A DNA stretch of 64,000 nucleotides from Mesorhizobium sp. C432A (GCF_030323145.1 NZ_CP100470.1:3513001-3577000), one strand, 5' to 3'. Counted from the stretch's first letter, positions 1 to 7,956 are shown. Numbers and translations are program-made. The notes: generated by a model from the letters alone, not told the origin.

Positions 1-109
1 CTATTCTCCTTTGGAGCGTTGTGGCGGCGGAATAGTCCGGTCCGCCATTCGATGTCCGTTAAATGCTTCACATCTGTATCGGACGTATTGCGCCAAAACA
101 GCGTTTCGG

Positions 110-134
110 TTTCCAGATCGGTGCGATCTGGAAA
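110..134. terminator. Perfect 11-bp hairpin downstream of the RamA-like gene
   Basis: TTTCCAGATCG (110-120) is followed by a GTG loop and its exact complement (124-134). It lies about 50 nt beyond the leftward RamA stop. No U-tract follows on the minus strand, so it may be a factor-dependent terminator, a transcript-end stabiliser or a protein-binding palindrome. Confidence 0.45.
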
Positions 135-150
135 CATTTGCATACAAATG
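135..150. promoter_or_regulatory. GntR-like palindrome CATTTG-CATA-CAAATG
   Basis: CATTTG (135-140) and CAAATG (145-150) are perfect inverted repeats with a 4-nt centre. The layout resembles operators of FCD-type GntR regulators, which often look like ATTTGTATACAAAT. Any controlled gene would lie left of the window. The assignment is by shape only. Confidence 0.3.
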
Positions 151-184
151 AAATTGGTCGAATTGGCGGCCTTCGTAAGGCGGC

Positions 185-2254
185 TTATTCCCGGCTGCGC
201 CTGGCGGCATGGCCTTCACGCGAACGCCGGCGTGGGGCGGCGTCGCCGGCGACGCCATCCTCGCTGACGGTCGTGCGTGGCGGCAATTTCACCGCCGCCG
301 ACAGTTTCGGGAACGGATCGACCTTGTTGGGAAGCGCCATCGCGTAGACGAAATGCTCCTGGAATTTCGGCTCCAGAGCGGTCTCGATCTTCTCGATGTG
401 GCTGACCGTGTCCTCGATCTCGCGGCGATAGCCACGATTGAGCAGCGCCATGCGCGCACCGGCGCCGGCGGCGTTGCCGACGGCCGAGACCTTGTCGAGG
501 TCGCAATCCGGGATCAGGCCGAGCACCATGGCGTATTTCGGATCGATGAACGAGCCGAACGCGCCGGCGAAATGGATGCGGTCGACGTGTTCGGTGTTCT
601 GCTTTTCCATCAGAAGCTTGGTGCCGGCATAGAGCGCCGCCTTGGCAAGCTGGATGGCGCGCACGTCGGTCTGGGTGATGGTGATCTTGGGTTCGCCTTC
701 CTTCAAGACATAAGAGAAGGTGCGGCCGTTGACCGTGACGCGCGGCGACCGCTCGGCCAGCGACCCGTCGATCACTCCATCCTCGGAGATGATGCCGGCG
801 AGGTACATTTCGGCCACGATCTCGATGATGCCGGAGCCGCAAATGCCGGTGACGCCGGTCGCCTGCACGCTGTCGAGGAAGCCGGGATCGTCGGACCAGA
901 GTTCAGAGCCGATGACGCGGTATTTCGGCTCCAGCGTATCGGGGTCGATGCGCACGCGTTCGATGGCGCCGGGGGCAGCGCGTTGGCCGCCGGAGATTTC
1001 CGCGCCCTCGAAGGCGGGACCGGTGGGCGAGGAGGCTGCGACCACCCGCTTGCGGTTGCCAAGCACGATCTCGGCATTGGTGCCGACGTCGACGATCAGC
1101 ATCATCTCGTCCTGGCGGTGCGGGCCTTCCGACAGCGTCACGGCTGCGGCGTCGGCGCCGACATGGCCGGCAATGCAAGGCAGCATATAGAGGCGGGCGC
1201 CCTGGTTGAGCTTCAGGCCGATATCGGAGGCTTTGATGCGCACCGCGCCCGAGACGGCGAGCGCGAAGGGCGCGCCGCCGAGTTCGGTCGGATCGATGCC
1301 GAGGAACAGATGGTGCATGATCGGATTGCCGACAAAGACGGAATCCAGGATGTCGTTGCGCTGGACATTGCCTTCCGCGCAGACCTTGTCGACCAGGCCC
1401 GAGATCGCCTCGCGCACGGCGACCGTCATGCCTTCGCGGCCGTCCGGGTTCATCATCACATAGGAGACGCGGCTCATCAGATCCTCGCCGAAGCGGATCT
1501 GCGGGTTGGAGGTGCCCGACGAAGCGGCGACGCGGCCCGACAGCAACGACACCAGATGCATGGCGATGGTGGTCGAGCCGATGTCGCAGGCCAGTCCATA
1601 GGCCTCGTTCTTGAGGCCGGGCCACAGTGCGATCACGCGGGCGATGTCGCTTTCGGCATCCTTGTGGATGGCGGCGGTCGCGGTCCAGTTACCTTTGCGC
1701 AGTATGCCTTGCACCTGCGGCATCAGGTAGAAATCGAATTCGAGGTTTTTAAAGCCCCAATCCTTCATCAAGGCGATCTTGAGGCGGTCGAGATCGCCCA
1801 GCGGCTTGTGCATGTCGGGCTCTTCGATCTCGACATAGCACATGCGGATTGCCGCATCGCGGGCGATGACGCGCGTGTCGGCATCCTTGCGGATGGTCTG
1901 GCCGTTGATGACCGTGTCCTGCGGCACGTCGATGACGAGGTCGCCGAGAATCTGCGCCGAGCAGGACAGGCGGCGCCGCTCGGGCAGGCCGCGGACGCGC
2001 TCATAGCGCTCTTCCTTGGCGCCCTTGGGCGAGATGTGGTCGTTAGACGAGACGATCTTGTGCTTGGCGAAATTGCCTTCCTGCACTTCGATCTGGCAGC
2101 GACCGCAGGTGGCGCGGCCACCGCAGACGCTCTCGACATAGACGCCGAGCTGACGTGCGGCATCGAGCACCGGTGTGCCGACGGGAAACCGCCCGCGCTT
2201 GCCTGACGGCATGAACAGCACGAGCGGATCAGTAATGTTTGCAGGCGAGTTCAC
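185..2254 (-). CDS. RamA-like corrinoid activation/reactivation protein (2Fe-2S + ASKHA ATPase, DUF4445)
   Basis: This is a probable ATP-dependent reductive activator that returns inactive Co(II) corrinoid to Co(I) in methyltransferase systems. With the GTG start at 2254, 10 nt after the upstream stop codon, the protein has 689 aa, usual for the family. An N-terminal plant-type [2Fe-2S] ferredoxin domain shows Cys44, Cys50, Cys53 and Cys98 (ESVCGGRATCGRC, then LSCSA). A linker leads to an actin/Hsp70-fold ATPase starting near residue 222 (ACDIGSTT) with later glycine-rich phosphate loops (VDVGTNAE, GICGSG, AGAFGS). A longer in-frame reading back to 2443 would overlap the preceding gene and lacks family similarity. 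The C-terminus ends in an Arg-rich tail (APRRRSREGHAARRSRE). It is co-transcribed with the THF methyltransferase gene. Family confidence is high; the exact corrinoid partner is inferred to be the B12 protein at 8014-8712. Confidence 0.9.
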   Translation of the reverse strand: MNSPANITDPLVLFMPSGKRGRFPVGTPVLDAARQLGVYVESVCGGRATCGRCQIEVQEGNFAKHKIVSSNDHISPKGAKEERYERVRGLPERRRLSCSAQILGDLVIDVPQDTVINGQTIRKDADTRVIARDAAIRMCYVEIEEPDMHKPLGDLDRLKIALMKDWGFKNLEFDFYLMPQVQGILRKGNWTATAAIHKDAESDIARVIALWPGLKNEAYGLACDIGSTTIAMHLVSLLSGRVAASSGTSNPQIRFGEDLMSRVSYVMMNPDGREGMTVAVREAISGLVDKVCAEGNVQRNDILDSVFVGNPIMHHLFLGIDPTELGGAPFALAVSGAVRIKASDIGLKLNQGARLYMLPCIAGHVGADAAAVTLSEGPHRQDEMMLIVDVGTNAEIVLGNRKRVVAASSPTGPAFEGAEISGGQRAAPGAIERVRIDPDTLEPKYRVIGSELWSDDPGFLDSVQATGVTGICGSGIIEIVAEMYLAGIISEDGVIDGSLAERSPRVTVNGRTFSYVLKEGEPKITITQTDVRAIQLAKAALYAGTKLLMEKQNTEHVDRIHFAGAFGSFIDPKYAMVLGLIPDCDLDKVSAVGNAAGAGARMALLNRGYRREIEDTVSHIEKIETALEPKFQEHFVYAMALPNKVDPFPKLSAAVKLPPRTTVSEDGVAGDAAPRRRSREGHAARRSRE

Positions 2255-2264
2255 GATTGCGCGC

Positions 2265-3239
2265 TTATCCCCTGGCCATGCGGGCTTCACGGCCGCCGCG
2301 CCGGCGACCGCCATTGCCGCCGCCTTCGCCCGGAGCGTTAACGGCGGTGGGCGCTGCGACCGCCTGGCCGCCTTCGGCCGGTTTGTAATCCTTGTAGGTG
2401 CGGATCCAGTTGGTGCAGTTCTCGTCGGTGCCGTTGAGCACATTGGCGCCGCGCACGGCTTCCATTTCCTGCGGGCGAACCGGGTTCATGATAGCGCTAG
2501 TCATGCCGGCGCCGATCACCATCGGGATGAAGGCGGCGTTGATGCCGTGGCGGTGCGGCAGGCCGAACGAAATGTTGGACAGGCCGCAAGTGGTGTTGAC
2601 CTTGAGCTCTTCGCGCAGACGGCGCAGCAACGCGAAGACCTGGCGGCCGGCATCGCCGAGCGCGCCGATCGGCATCACCAGCGGGTCGACGACGACGTCA
2701 TGCGCCGGAATGCCGAAATCGGCGCAGCGCTGCACGATCTTCTTGGCGACGGCGAAGCGCACATCCGGATCCATCGAAATGCCGGTCTCGTCGTTGGAGA
2801 TCGCGACGACCGGAACATTGTACTTCTTGACCAGCGGCAGGATGGCTTCGAGCTTTTCCTCTTCGCCGGTCACGGAGTTGACCAGCGGGCGGCCCTTGGC
2901 GACCTTGAGCGCTGCCTCGATGGCGGCGGTGACCGACGAGTCTATCGACAGCGGCAGGTCGACCAGGCCCTGGACGATCTCCAGCGTCTGCACCAGCAGG
3001 CCGGGTTCGGTTTCGTTCGGATTAACGGAGGTGACGCCGGCATTGACGTCGAGCATGGTGGCGCCGCAGGCGGCCTGTTCCAGCGCATCCTTGATGACTG
3101 TCTCGAAATTGCCGGCGATCATCTCGGCGGCCAGCTTCTTGCGGCCGGTCGGGTTGATGCGCTCGCCGATGACGCAGAAAGGCTGGTCGAAGCCGATGAT
3201 GATCTCTCGTGTCGCCGAGGCGACGATGGTCCGGGTCAT
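2265..3239 (-). CDS. Methyltetrahydrofolate:corrinoid methyltransferase (pterin-binding, MtgA/MtvA type)
   Basis: This 324-aa protein of the DHPS/pterin-binding TIM-barrel family should transfer a methyl group between a methyl-corrinoid protein and tetrahydrofolate. Visible family signatures are an N-terminal GERINPTGRKKL, a DVNAG loop near residues 63-67, SIDSS near 100, and VVDPLVMP followed by GLSNISFGLPHR, where folate would bind. It lacks the homocysteine and B12 domains of MetH, so it is a stand-alone transferase. It is followed 10 nt later by the RamA-like gene and preceded by its own promoter region, which carries a palindromic operator. The last 20-odd residues form a Gly/Arg-rich low-complexity tail (GEGGGNGGRRRGGREARMAR) not needed for the barrel. 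The direction in vivo, methyl going to THF during demethylation, is inferred from the MttB and corrinoid neighbours. Confidence 0.9.
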   Translation of the reverse strand: MTRTIVASATREIIIGFDQPFCVIGERINPTGRKKLAAEMIAGNFETVIKDALEQAACGATMLDVNAGVTSVNPNETEPGLLVQTLEIVQGLVDLPLSIDSSVTAAIEAALKVAKGRPLVNSVTGEEEKLEAILPLVKKYNVPVVAISNDETGISMDPDVRFAVAKKIVQRCADFGIPAHDVVVDPLVMPIGALGDAGRQVFALLRRLREELKVNTTCGLSNISFGLPHRHGINAAFIPMVIGAGMTSAIMNPVRPQEMEAVRGANVLNGTDENCTNWIRTYKDYKPAEGGQAVAAPTAVNAPGEGGGNGGRRRGGREARMARG

Positions 3240-3254
3240 GAAGTCTCTCCGCCT

Positions 3255-3276
3255 GATATAAAGATTTCTTTATATC
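3255..3276. promoter_or_regulatory. Perfect palindromic operator, probably for SahR, upstream of the THF methyltransferase/RamA pair
   Basis: GATATAAAGA (3255-3264) and its exact complement (3267-3276) flank a TT centre, 16 nt upstream of the methyltransferase ATG. A near-identical palindrome precedes the homocysteine methyltransferase at 17886-17909. Sites of this form are known for SahR, the ArsR-family regulator that senses S-adenosylhomocysteine in alphaproteobacteria. SahR identity is inferred from memory of the motif. Confidence 0.7.
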
Positions 3277-3319
3277 GTTGTCTGGTTTCATTCAAGCGAA
3301 TGGCTGGCCGTCCGCGCTG

Positions 3320-4411
3320 TCAGTGCGCGGTCTTCACCATGTCCACCTGCGTTTCGGTAATGTCGTCGTGCAGTATGCTCTCGAGCCGGTCGGCGACCAT
3401 CTGATCGTCGTGGCGGATCTCGCGTTTCCATGGCTGGCGGCCTTTCAGCACGCCCGATTCATCGACGATCTCGGCGACATATTCCTCCTGGCGGTAGGCC
3501 ATCACATGGATGCCGGAGACACCAGGAATTTCCTTCACCTCGTTGATGATGTCGGTGCAGAGCTGCTTGCCTTCCTTCTTCTGGTCCTGGGCGCCTTCCA
3601 GCCGCTTGATGATGGCATCGGGAATATGGATCCCGGGCACGTTGGAGCGGATCCATTTGGCCGTCTTGGCCGAAGCCAGCGGGCCGACGCCGCACAGGAT
3701 GAAAACTTTTTCCGTATGCCCCAAGTCCCGCGCCCTCTGCATGAAGGTTCTGAACATCGGCACGTCGAAGCAGTATTGCGTCTGCACGAACTGCGCGCCG
3801 GCGGCGATCTTTTTGCCGAGATGGATCGGGCGGAAATCGAAGGGTGGCGCGAAGGGGTTGACGGCGGCGCCGAGGAAAATTTGCGGCGGCGTCGTCAACT
3901 TGCGGCCGGACAGGAACTTGCCGTTGTCGCGCATGATGCGGCAGGTTTCCAGCAACGACATGGAATCGAGGTCGAAGACAGGCTTGGCGCCGGGCTGGTC
4001 GCCGGCCTGGACGCCGTCGCCGGTGAGGCACAGCATGTTGGCGACGCCCATCGCCGCACCGCCCAGCACGTCGCCCTGGATGGCGATCCGGTTCCTGTCA
4101 CGGCAGGCAATCTGCATGATCGGGGCATAGCCCATGCGGGTCAAAAGCGCGCAGATGCCGACCGACGACATGTGGCAGTTGGCGCCGGAGGCATCGACGG
4201 CATTGATGGCGTCGACCCAGCCGTCGAAGATTTTCGCCCTGTTGTAGACGTCTTCGGGATCGGCGCTGTCGGGCGGGTTGAGCTCGGTGGTGACGGCGAA
4301 TTCGCCGCGTCGCAGCACGCGCTCCAGTCGGCCACGCGAGGAGTGGCCGGGCAGGGGATCTAGCGGCAGATGGATGCCGGACGGGTTTTCATCGCGCTGA
4401 CGGCCGATCAC
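3320..4411 (-). CDS. metF: MetF-like methylenetetrahydrofolate reductase
   Basis: This 363-aa TIM-barrel flavoenzyme of the methylene-THF reductase family interconverts methylene-THF and methyl-THF. Diagnostic stretches are the N-terminal VTTELNPPDSADPEDV, the ACRDRNRIAIQGDVLGG segment where FAD and folate are bound, the LTGDG motif, and FVQTQYCFDVPMF. It starts with GTG overlapping the TGA of the MetV-like gene (GTGA), so the two are translationally coupled. Pairing with MetV matches acetogen-type MetVF complexes more than the stand-alone biosynthetic MetF. In this setting the enzyme would most likely oxidise methyl-THF produced by demethylation, though supply of methyl-THF for methionine is also possible. 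A gap of about 80 nt with an operator separates it from the downstream pair. Confidence 0.88.
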   Translation of the reverse strand: MIGRQRDENPSGIHLPLDPLPGHSSRGRLERVLRRGEFAVTTELNPPDSADPEDVYNRAKIFDGWVDAINAVDASGANCHMSSVGICALLTRMGYAPIMQIACRDRNRIAIQGDVLGGAAMGVANMLCLTGDGVQAGDQPGAKPVFDLDSMSLLETCRIMRDNGKFLSGRKLTTPPQIFLGAAVNPFAPPFDFRPIHLGKKIAAGAQFVQTQYCFDVPMFRTFMQRARDLGHTEKVFILCGVGPLASAKTAKWIRSNVPGIHIPDAIIKRLEGAQDQKKEGKQLCTDIINEVKEIPGVSGIHVMAYRQEEYVAEIVDESGVLKGRQPWKREIRHDDQMVADRLESILHDDITETQVDMVKTAH

Positions 4412-5019
4412 GCGCCCGCTCCGGTATTGGCTTTGGCAGCGGCTTCACGGGCCGCTGCCGACTGCGCCGTCACCCGCAGCCAGGCCGAGGTTTCGCGCAG
4501 CGACTGGTCGACCGGCTTCTGAACGGTCAGGATCCTGTCGCCATGCTCCATGTTCCGCGAACCTTCCCAGGCCTTGACCCAGACGCAAGGCATGTCGGGC
4601 TCGACCTCGCAATTGCCGTTGGCGCGCACGCCGCCACACGGGCCGTTGCGCAGCTGCTTGGGGCAGTTCATCGGGCACGACATGCCGGTCGAGGACAATA
4701 TGCACTGACCGCACATGCGGCAGTCGAACATGAAGCCTTTTACGCGTTTTTCAACGAACTTGATCGGCGCTTCGACGCGGCCGTAGCCAAGGCCTTTCCA
4801 CAGCGGATGGAGCAGCAGGAACATGTCTGCGAATCTGGAGTAGAACCATTCGAGCAATCGCGAATGGCGGATCGACCACAGCCTGATCGCAAACGAGCGC
4901 TGCACGCGCCGCTGCGGCGATACGTCGGCCGGCTTGTAGTCGGATTTCGGCGCTGCCTTCTTGACCTGCGTGGCCTGGGTCACCGCCGGGCCCCCTTTGC
5001 CGGGAGTCGTGTCAGACAT
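4408..5019 (-). CDS. MetV-like methylene-THF reductase C-terminal domain protein (Cys-rich)
   Basis: This 203-aa protein resembles the 'methylenetetrahydrofolate reductase C-terminal' family, which includes MetV, the iron-sulfur/zinc partner of MetF in acetogens. The centre carries a dense cysteine cluster, CRMCGQC then CPMNCPKQ, then GPCGG and GNCEV, consistent with Fe-S or Zn binding. It overlaps the upstream small gene by 8 nt and the downstream metF by 4 nt, so the three form one tightly coupled operon. The ATG at 5017-5019 has a good purine-rich ribosome site (GGGAAAG). The role is inferred as structural or electron-transfer partner of MetF. The N-terminal 60 residues, rich in Arg and aromatic residues, may contact a membrane or the partner. 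Confidence 0.82.
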   Translation of the reverse strand: MSDTTPGKGGPAVTQATQVKKAAPKSDYKPADVSPQRRVQRSFAIRLWSIRHSRLLEWFYSRFADMFLLLHPLWKGLGYGRVEAPIKFVEKRVKGFMFDCRMCGQCILSSTGMSCPMNCPKQLRNGPCGGVRANGNCEVEPDMPCVWVKAWEGSRNMEHGDRILTVQKPVDQSLRETSAWLRVTAQSAAAREAAAKANTGAGA

Positions 5020-5314
5020 TTTCTTTCCCGCCCGCCTTGACCAGAGCGACCAGCCGCTCGCGGTCGTATTTCGCGTCGATGTCGCTGAATGCCTTCTCGA
5101 CCTCGGCTTCGAGGTCGTCGCCGACCGGGATCGGATCGGCCTTGCGCCATTCGGCGAGGTAATCGTCGGTGCCGCCGGCGCCGGTGCGCATGGCGCACAT
5201 ATCGATCGCCTCGGTGAAGCGCAGCGGCAGTTCGCGCTTGGCGTTCTGCCGGCCCTTCTTGACGATGACCTGGGCGGGGATGTCGCGCCAATAGACGACG
5301 ATCAGATCGGCCAT
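5012..5314 (-). CDS. Small 'virulence factor' family protein (PF13769-like) in the C1 operon
   Basis: This 100-aa protein begins MADLIVVYWRDIPAQVIVKKGR and shows the short alpha/beta pattern of the family named 'virulence factor', best known as a domain of staphylococcal CvfC. The start at 5312-5314 is chosen because an AGGGAG ribosome site lies just upstream, and because longer readings into the non-coding leader add low-quality sequence. It is first in the coupled operon with the MetV-like and MetF-like genes, overlapping the former by 8 nt. No catalytic motif is obvious; Asp- and Glu-rich segments follow residue 50 and two Met/Cys residues sit near residue 38 (DMCAMR). The function is unknown. 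Linkage to MetVF suggests an accessory or assembly role in folate C1 oxidation. Confidence 0.75.
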   Translation of the reverse strand: MADLIVVYWRDIPAQVIVKKGRQNAKRELPLRFTEAIDMCAMRTGAGGTDDYLAEWRKADPIPVGDDLEAEVEKAFSDIDAKYDRERLVALVKAGGKENV

Positions 5315-5449
5315 GAATTCTCTCACTCCCTGTAGAGCGCCGTGCGTCCATGAGGGAAACGACGCTCCACCACTTTGTCCAGCAGGTGCGAGCATTGCCG
5401 GATGCGCAGTGGGGCTGCTTGTTATGGGACGACGCGCGCGCATTCAAAA

Positions 5450-5469
5450 GCGACGCTATTGGACGTCGC
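5450..5469 (-). terminator. Weak hairpin between the formyltransferase-like gene and the C1 operon
   Basis: GCGACG (5450-5455) and CGTCGC (5464-5469) form a 6-bp stem with an 8-nt loop, followed on the minus strand by TTTTG. It lies 34 nt after the formyltransferase-like stop and could end that transcript before the virulence-factor/MetV/MetF operon. Confidence 0.4.
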
Positions 5470-5502
5470 AAAAAGAAAGGCGAGATTCCGAGGGAAGGCT
5501 GG

Positions 5503-6285
5503 CTACCAAACCCGCTTGGTCAGGCCGGTCCAGAGATAGAACCAGATCGTCGGATGGTACCATTGTTTCGACGGCAGGCCGGGGTCGATCGTGACAAGCT
5601 TGCCGTCCAAGGCACCGCGGACCGCCTCGACGCAGATGTCACGCGAGAACGCCGCCTGGCGCAACGCATAGCTCGAAATAGTGTCGCCGGGCTCCGGCTT
5701 GCCGCGCGCCTGTTTCAACACGCCGCCGGTGTCGACGCCGGCGTCGACCAGATGCACGGTGGTGCCGAAATTCTGGAGATCGCCGCAGGCCAGCGCCCAG
5801 TAGCCGCCATTCATGCCGCGGTATTTCGGCGCGATGCCGGCGTGGTAGTTGAGCACCGGGCAGGGCATTTGCGCCAGCGTCTGCCGGGACAAGAGCCGGC
5901 AGCCGGCGAGCAGCACCACGCCCGGGCGGATGTCGGCGATCGCCTGCAGGCAATCGGCTGCGTTGGCGGAGGAGACGTGGATGATCTTTTGTCCCGGCTT
6001 CGGCTCGGTCTCAAGCTTCTGATCGGCGATGAGCCGCTCTGCGTGGCCAGCGAAGAAGCGCTTGCCGAGCCTCGTCAACACCATCGTGCCGAGTTGACCG
6101 ATGGCCGAAAACCAGCCCTGGCGGCGCGCCCGGCCGAGCAGCAATTGTTTTTTGGATTCAGGGCTTTCGAGGATGACGCTGATAGGGTCGAGCTGGTCGG
6201 CGATGGCGTTGACGATGGCCCAGATGTGCGGCCCGCCTTCGGTGACGATGACGATCGCAGCACTTTTTTCAACCGCTGATGCCAT
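5503..6285 (-). CDS. Formyltransferase-fold protein (Fmt/PurN-like)
   Basis: This 260-aa protein carries the folate-dependent formyltransferase core. The NYHAGIAPKYRG segment contains the Asn-x-His catalytic pair, and TTVHLVDAGVDTGGVL matches the conserved second motif with its Asp. An N-terminal Rossmann-like half (IVIVTEGGPHIWAIVNAIADQ) precedes it. It is shorter than methionyl-tRNA formyltransferase and lacks that enzyme's C-terminal OB domain, so it is unlikely to be the housekeeping Fmt. It lies upstream of, and in the same direction as, the folate C1 operon, with a weak terminator between. It may formylate a sugar or amine, or hydrolyse formyl-THF. The substrate cannot be told from sequence. 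Confidence 0.75.
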   Translation of the reverse strand: MASAVEKSAAIVIVTEGGPHIWAIVNAIADQLDPISVILESPESKKQLLLGRARRQGWFSAIGQLGTMVLTRLGKRFFAGHAERLIADQKLETEPKPGQKIIHVSSANAADCLQAIADIRPGVVLLAGCRLLSRQTLAQMPCPVLNYHAGIAPKYRGMNGGYWALACGDLQNFGTTVHLVDAGVDTGGVLKQARGKPEPGDTISSYALRQAAFSRDICVEAVRGALDGKLVTIDPGLPSKQWYHPTIWFYLWTGLTKRVW

Positions 6286-6395
6286 GGCGCGCTTTCTTGC
6301 CGGCGCGCAACCATTTGCCGTGCGCTGCCCGGCTCAATTCTGTGCCGGGCGAGGTTAAATCTTGATGACCGCCCGGCCAGCGAGAGACCAACGGA

Positions 6396-6971
6396 TCAGC
6401 GCTTGAACTCGATGATGTCGAGTTTCGATTCGTAGTAGGGCGCCGGGAATTCGATGCGCCATTCGTTGGCGCTGGTGCGGAAGGCATAGCCGACCTGGTC
6501 GCTTTCCGGGCCGCTGCCATAGGGTTTTGGCTTGTTGTCATTGACATAGCCGGAGCCGAGATAGATCGCGCGTTTTTCGCTATCGTCGAAGAAACGGCCC
6601 TTGGTGCGTTGCGAGCCGCTGACCTTTTCCAGCTGCCAGCCGGAGCCATCGTCCGTGACCTTGCACTTGAACCAGCCATAGATGACCAGCGGGCCGGTCA
6701 GGCCCACCTTGATGGTTCGGCATTGCCAGTTGCCGCTCAGGTCCTTGTCGGAAAAGGCCACTATCGGCTTTGCCAGCAGCGCGTAGAGTTGGCTGACCTC
6801 AGCCGGGTCTCCCGCTTTTGCCTCGGCCAGCGCCGCCTTGCGGGTCTCGCCATATTTGTCGAGGCGAACCTTGTCGGCAGGCGTGATGATCTTCTGCACC
6901 TCGCCGTCGGCGCGAGCGGGCAAGACGAGGCAGAGGAGGCCAAGGGCGGCGAGCAGGAGGCGAGGGGTCAT
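6396..6971 (-). CDS. Secreted DUF4893-like protein
   Basis: This 191-aa protein has a clear signal peptide (MTPRLLLAALGLLCLVLPARA, cleavage after residue 21). The mature part resembles the alphaproteobacterial DUF4893 family, with the central GNWQCRTIKVG and WFKCKV strands suggesting a lipocalin-like beta barrel with a disulfide between the two Cys. No enzyme motif is seen. It stands between the C1 genes but shows no overlap or operon spacing with them, so a link is not supported. The function is unknown. Confidence 0.65.
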   Translation of the reverse strand: MTPRLLLAALGLLCLVLPARADGEVQKIITPADKVRLDKYGETRKAALAEAKAGDPAEVSQLYALLAKPIVAFSDKDLSGNWQCRTIKVGLTGPLVIYGWFKCKVTDDGSGWQLEKVSGSQRTKGRFFDDSEKRAIYLGSGYVNDNKPKPYGSGPESDQVGYAFRTSANEWRIEFPAPYYESKLDIIEFKR

Positions 6972-7088
6972 CGGGACGTTCCGTGTTCGGATGGCTGCTG
7001 AATCAGCCTGTTTGCTTGTGGCTCACAACTTAAGCATCCGCGGCGGCCTGTCATCTGTTCTCGACAGCATCCCGGCTCAAGAACCGCT

Positions 7089-7718
7089 TCAGGCGTGGGC
7101 GGCGGCCTGCGCCAGCCCGGCCGTCAGGTCGCCATAGCCCGTCGGGCGCCGTTCATAGGCGAGGCCAAGTAGTTTCGCGGCCTTCTCGGCGACCTTGTCG
7201 AGTTCCGGATCGTCGGTCTGGGCGATGTAGATCAGCTTTTGGTAGTTGCCGAAATAATCCTTGATCAGTTCCGGGTGCTTGTCGAGGCCGAGCGGCTTCA
7301 TGAAGAAGGCGTCGAACTGGCGGCACAGGAAGTCTGTCATGTAGAACGACATCATGTCGTCGTCGGCGACCTTCGCATAGGCGTCCATGCCCTGGTAGAA
7401 GGCAAAGCAGTGCGGCCCGGCCATGCGCTCGACGCCGTGCTTCTCCAGGACCCGGTCGAGCATGCCGCCGGTACCGCAATCGGCATAGCCGACGAAGATG
7501 TTGCTATAGCCTTCCGCCTTGGCCTTTTCGATCGCCTTGTCCATCGCCGGTGCGATGCGGTCGGGGTAGAAATGGAACTCCGCCGGCAGGCAGGTCAGGT
7601 CGAGATGGACGAGCTTGAGCTGCTCCTTGACGGCCAAAACTTCGCGCGCAATCATTCCACAGGCGATGACCAGCAGCCTGTCGTCTTGATTCGGTTTCGT
7701 TTTTTGCATTCTGGCCAT
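7089..7718 (-). CDS. DUF1638 protein associated with MttB/corrinoid systems
   Basis: This is a probable 209-aa cytoplasmic protein of the DUF1638 family, a group found beside MttB-type methyltransferases and corrinoid proteins in archaea and bacteria. Recognisable parts are LLVIACGMIAREV at the start, LDLTCLPAEFHFYPDRI, and FVGYADCGTGGMLD. The conserved Cys residues with neighbouring His and Asp suggest a metal or cofactor site. The start at 7718 (MARMQKTKPNQDD) is preferred because upstream in-frame residues lie in non-coding leader. No strong ribosome site is seen, so the internal ATG at 7709 is also possible. The gene runs in the same direction as the corrinoid protein gene but is separated from it by a small divergent lipoprotein gene. 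The role is unknown; corrinoid or methyltransferase maturation is a reasonable guess. Confidence 0.8.
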   Translation of the reverse strand: MARMQKTKPNQDDRLLVIACGMIAREVLAVKEQLKLVHLDLTCLPAEFHFYPDRIAPAMDKAIEKAKAEGYSNIFVGYADCGTGGMLDRVLEKHGVERMAGPHCFAFYQGMDAYAKVADDDMMSFYMTDFLCRQFDAFFMKPLGLDKHPELIKDYFGNYQKLIYIAQTDDPELDKVAEKAAKLLGLAYERRPTGYGDLTAGLAQAAAHA

Positions 7719-7783
7719 GGAACCCGGTCGAAGCGGCCTTCGTTGCTGTGGGGCGAATCTATCGAGAGAGGGATAAACCGTCC

Positions 7784-7924
7784 ATGAAACTGTTACGCGT
7801 TGCGCCGATTGCAATCCTTGCCTGCGTCCTGGCGCTTACGGCCTGTGCCAACACCGTCCGTGGTGTCGGCCGGGATATCAAATCGACTGCCAAAGCCGTC
7901 GACGACACCGTCACCAAACCCTGA
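7784..7924 (+). CDS. Entericidin A/B-like small lipoprotein
   Basis: This 46-aa ORF starts MKLLRVAPIAILACVLALTAC. That is a lipoprotein signal with lipobox LTAC ending at Cys21, followed by the short amphipathic tail NTVRGVGRDIKSTAKAVDD typical of the entericidin family (PF08085), small toxin/antidote-type outer-membrane lipoproteins. A GAGAGAGGG ribosome site precedes the ATG by about 12 nt. The ORF ends 33 nt before a strong hairpin terminator. Entericidin-like genes are frequent single genes in Rhizobiales, so the position inside the C1 cluster may be chance. Confidence 0.8.
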   Translation: MKLLRVAPIAILACVLALTACANTVRGVGRDIKSTAKAVDDTVTKP

Positions 7925-7956
7925 CGCAGCCATCCGTTCCAATAGCTGGGAACAAA

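Larger units (their letters stand above)
1..184. other. Non-coding stretch downstream of the RamA-like gene
   Basis: No convincing gene is visible between the left window edge and the RamA-like stop codon. The stretch is visibly more AT-rich than the flanking coding DNA. It contains a perfect hairpin and a short GntR-like palindrome, listed separately. It may be the 3' flank of the RamA transcript and the promoter region of a leftward gene outside the window. Confidence 0.5.

Noticed and set aside
209..2206. A 665-codon open frame antisense to the RamA-like gene
   Set aside because: High third-position GC opens antisense frames here; no domain is recognised and the opposite strand encodes a clear family protein.
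2175..4363. Long plus-strand open frames across the THF methyltransferase and metF genes
   Set aside because: Composition and lack of motifs show they are shadows of the minus-strand genes.
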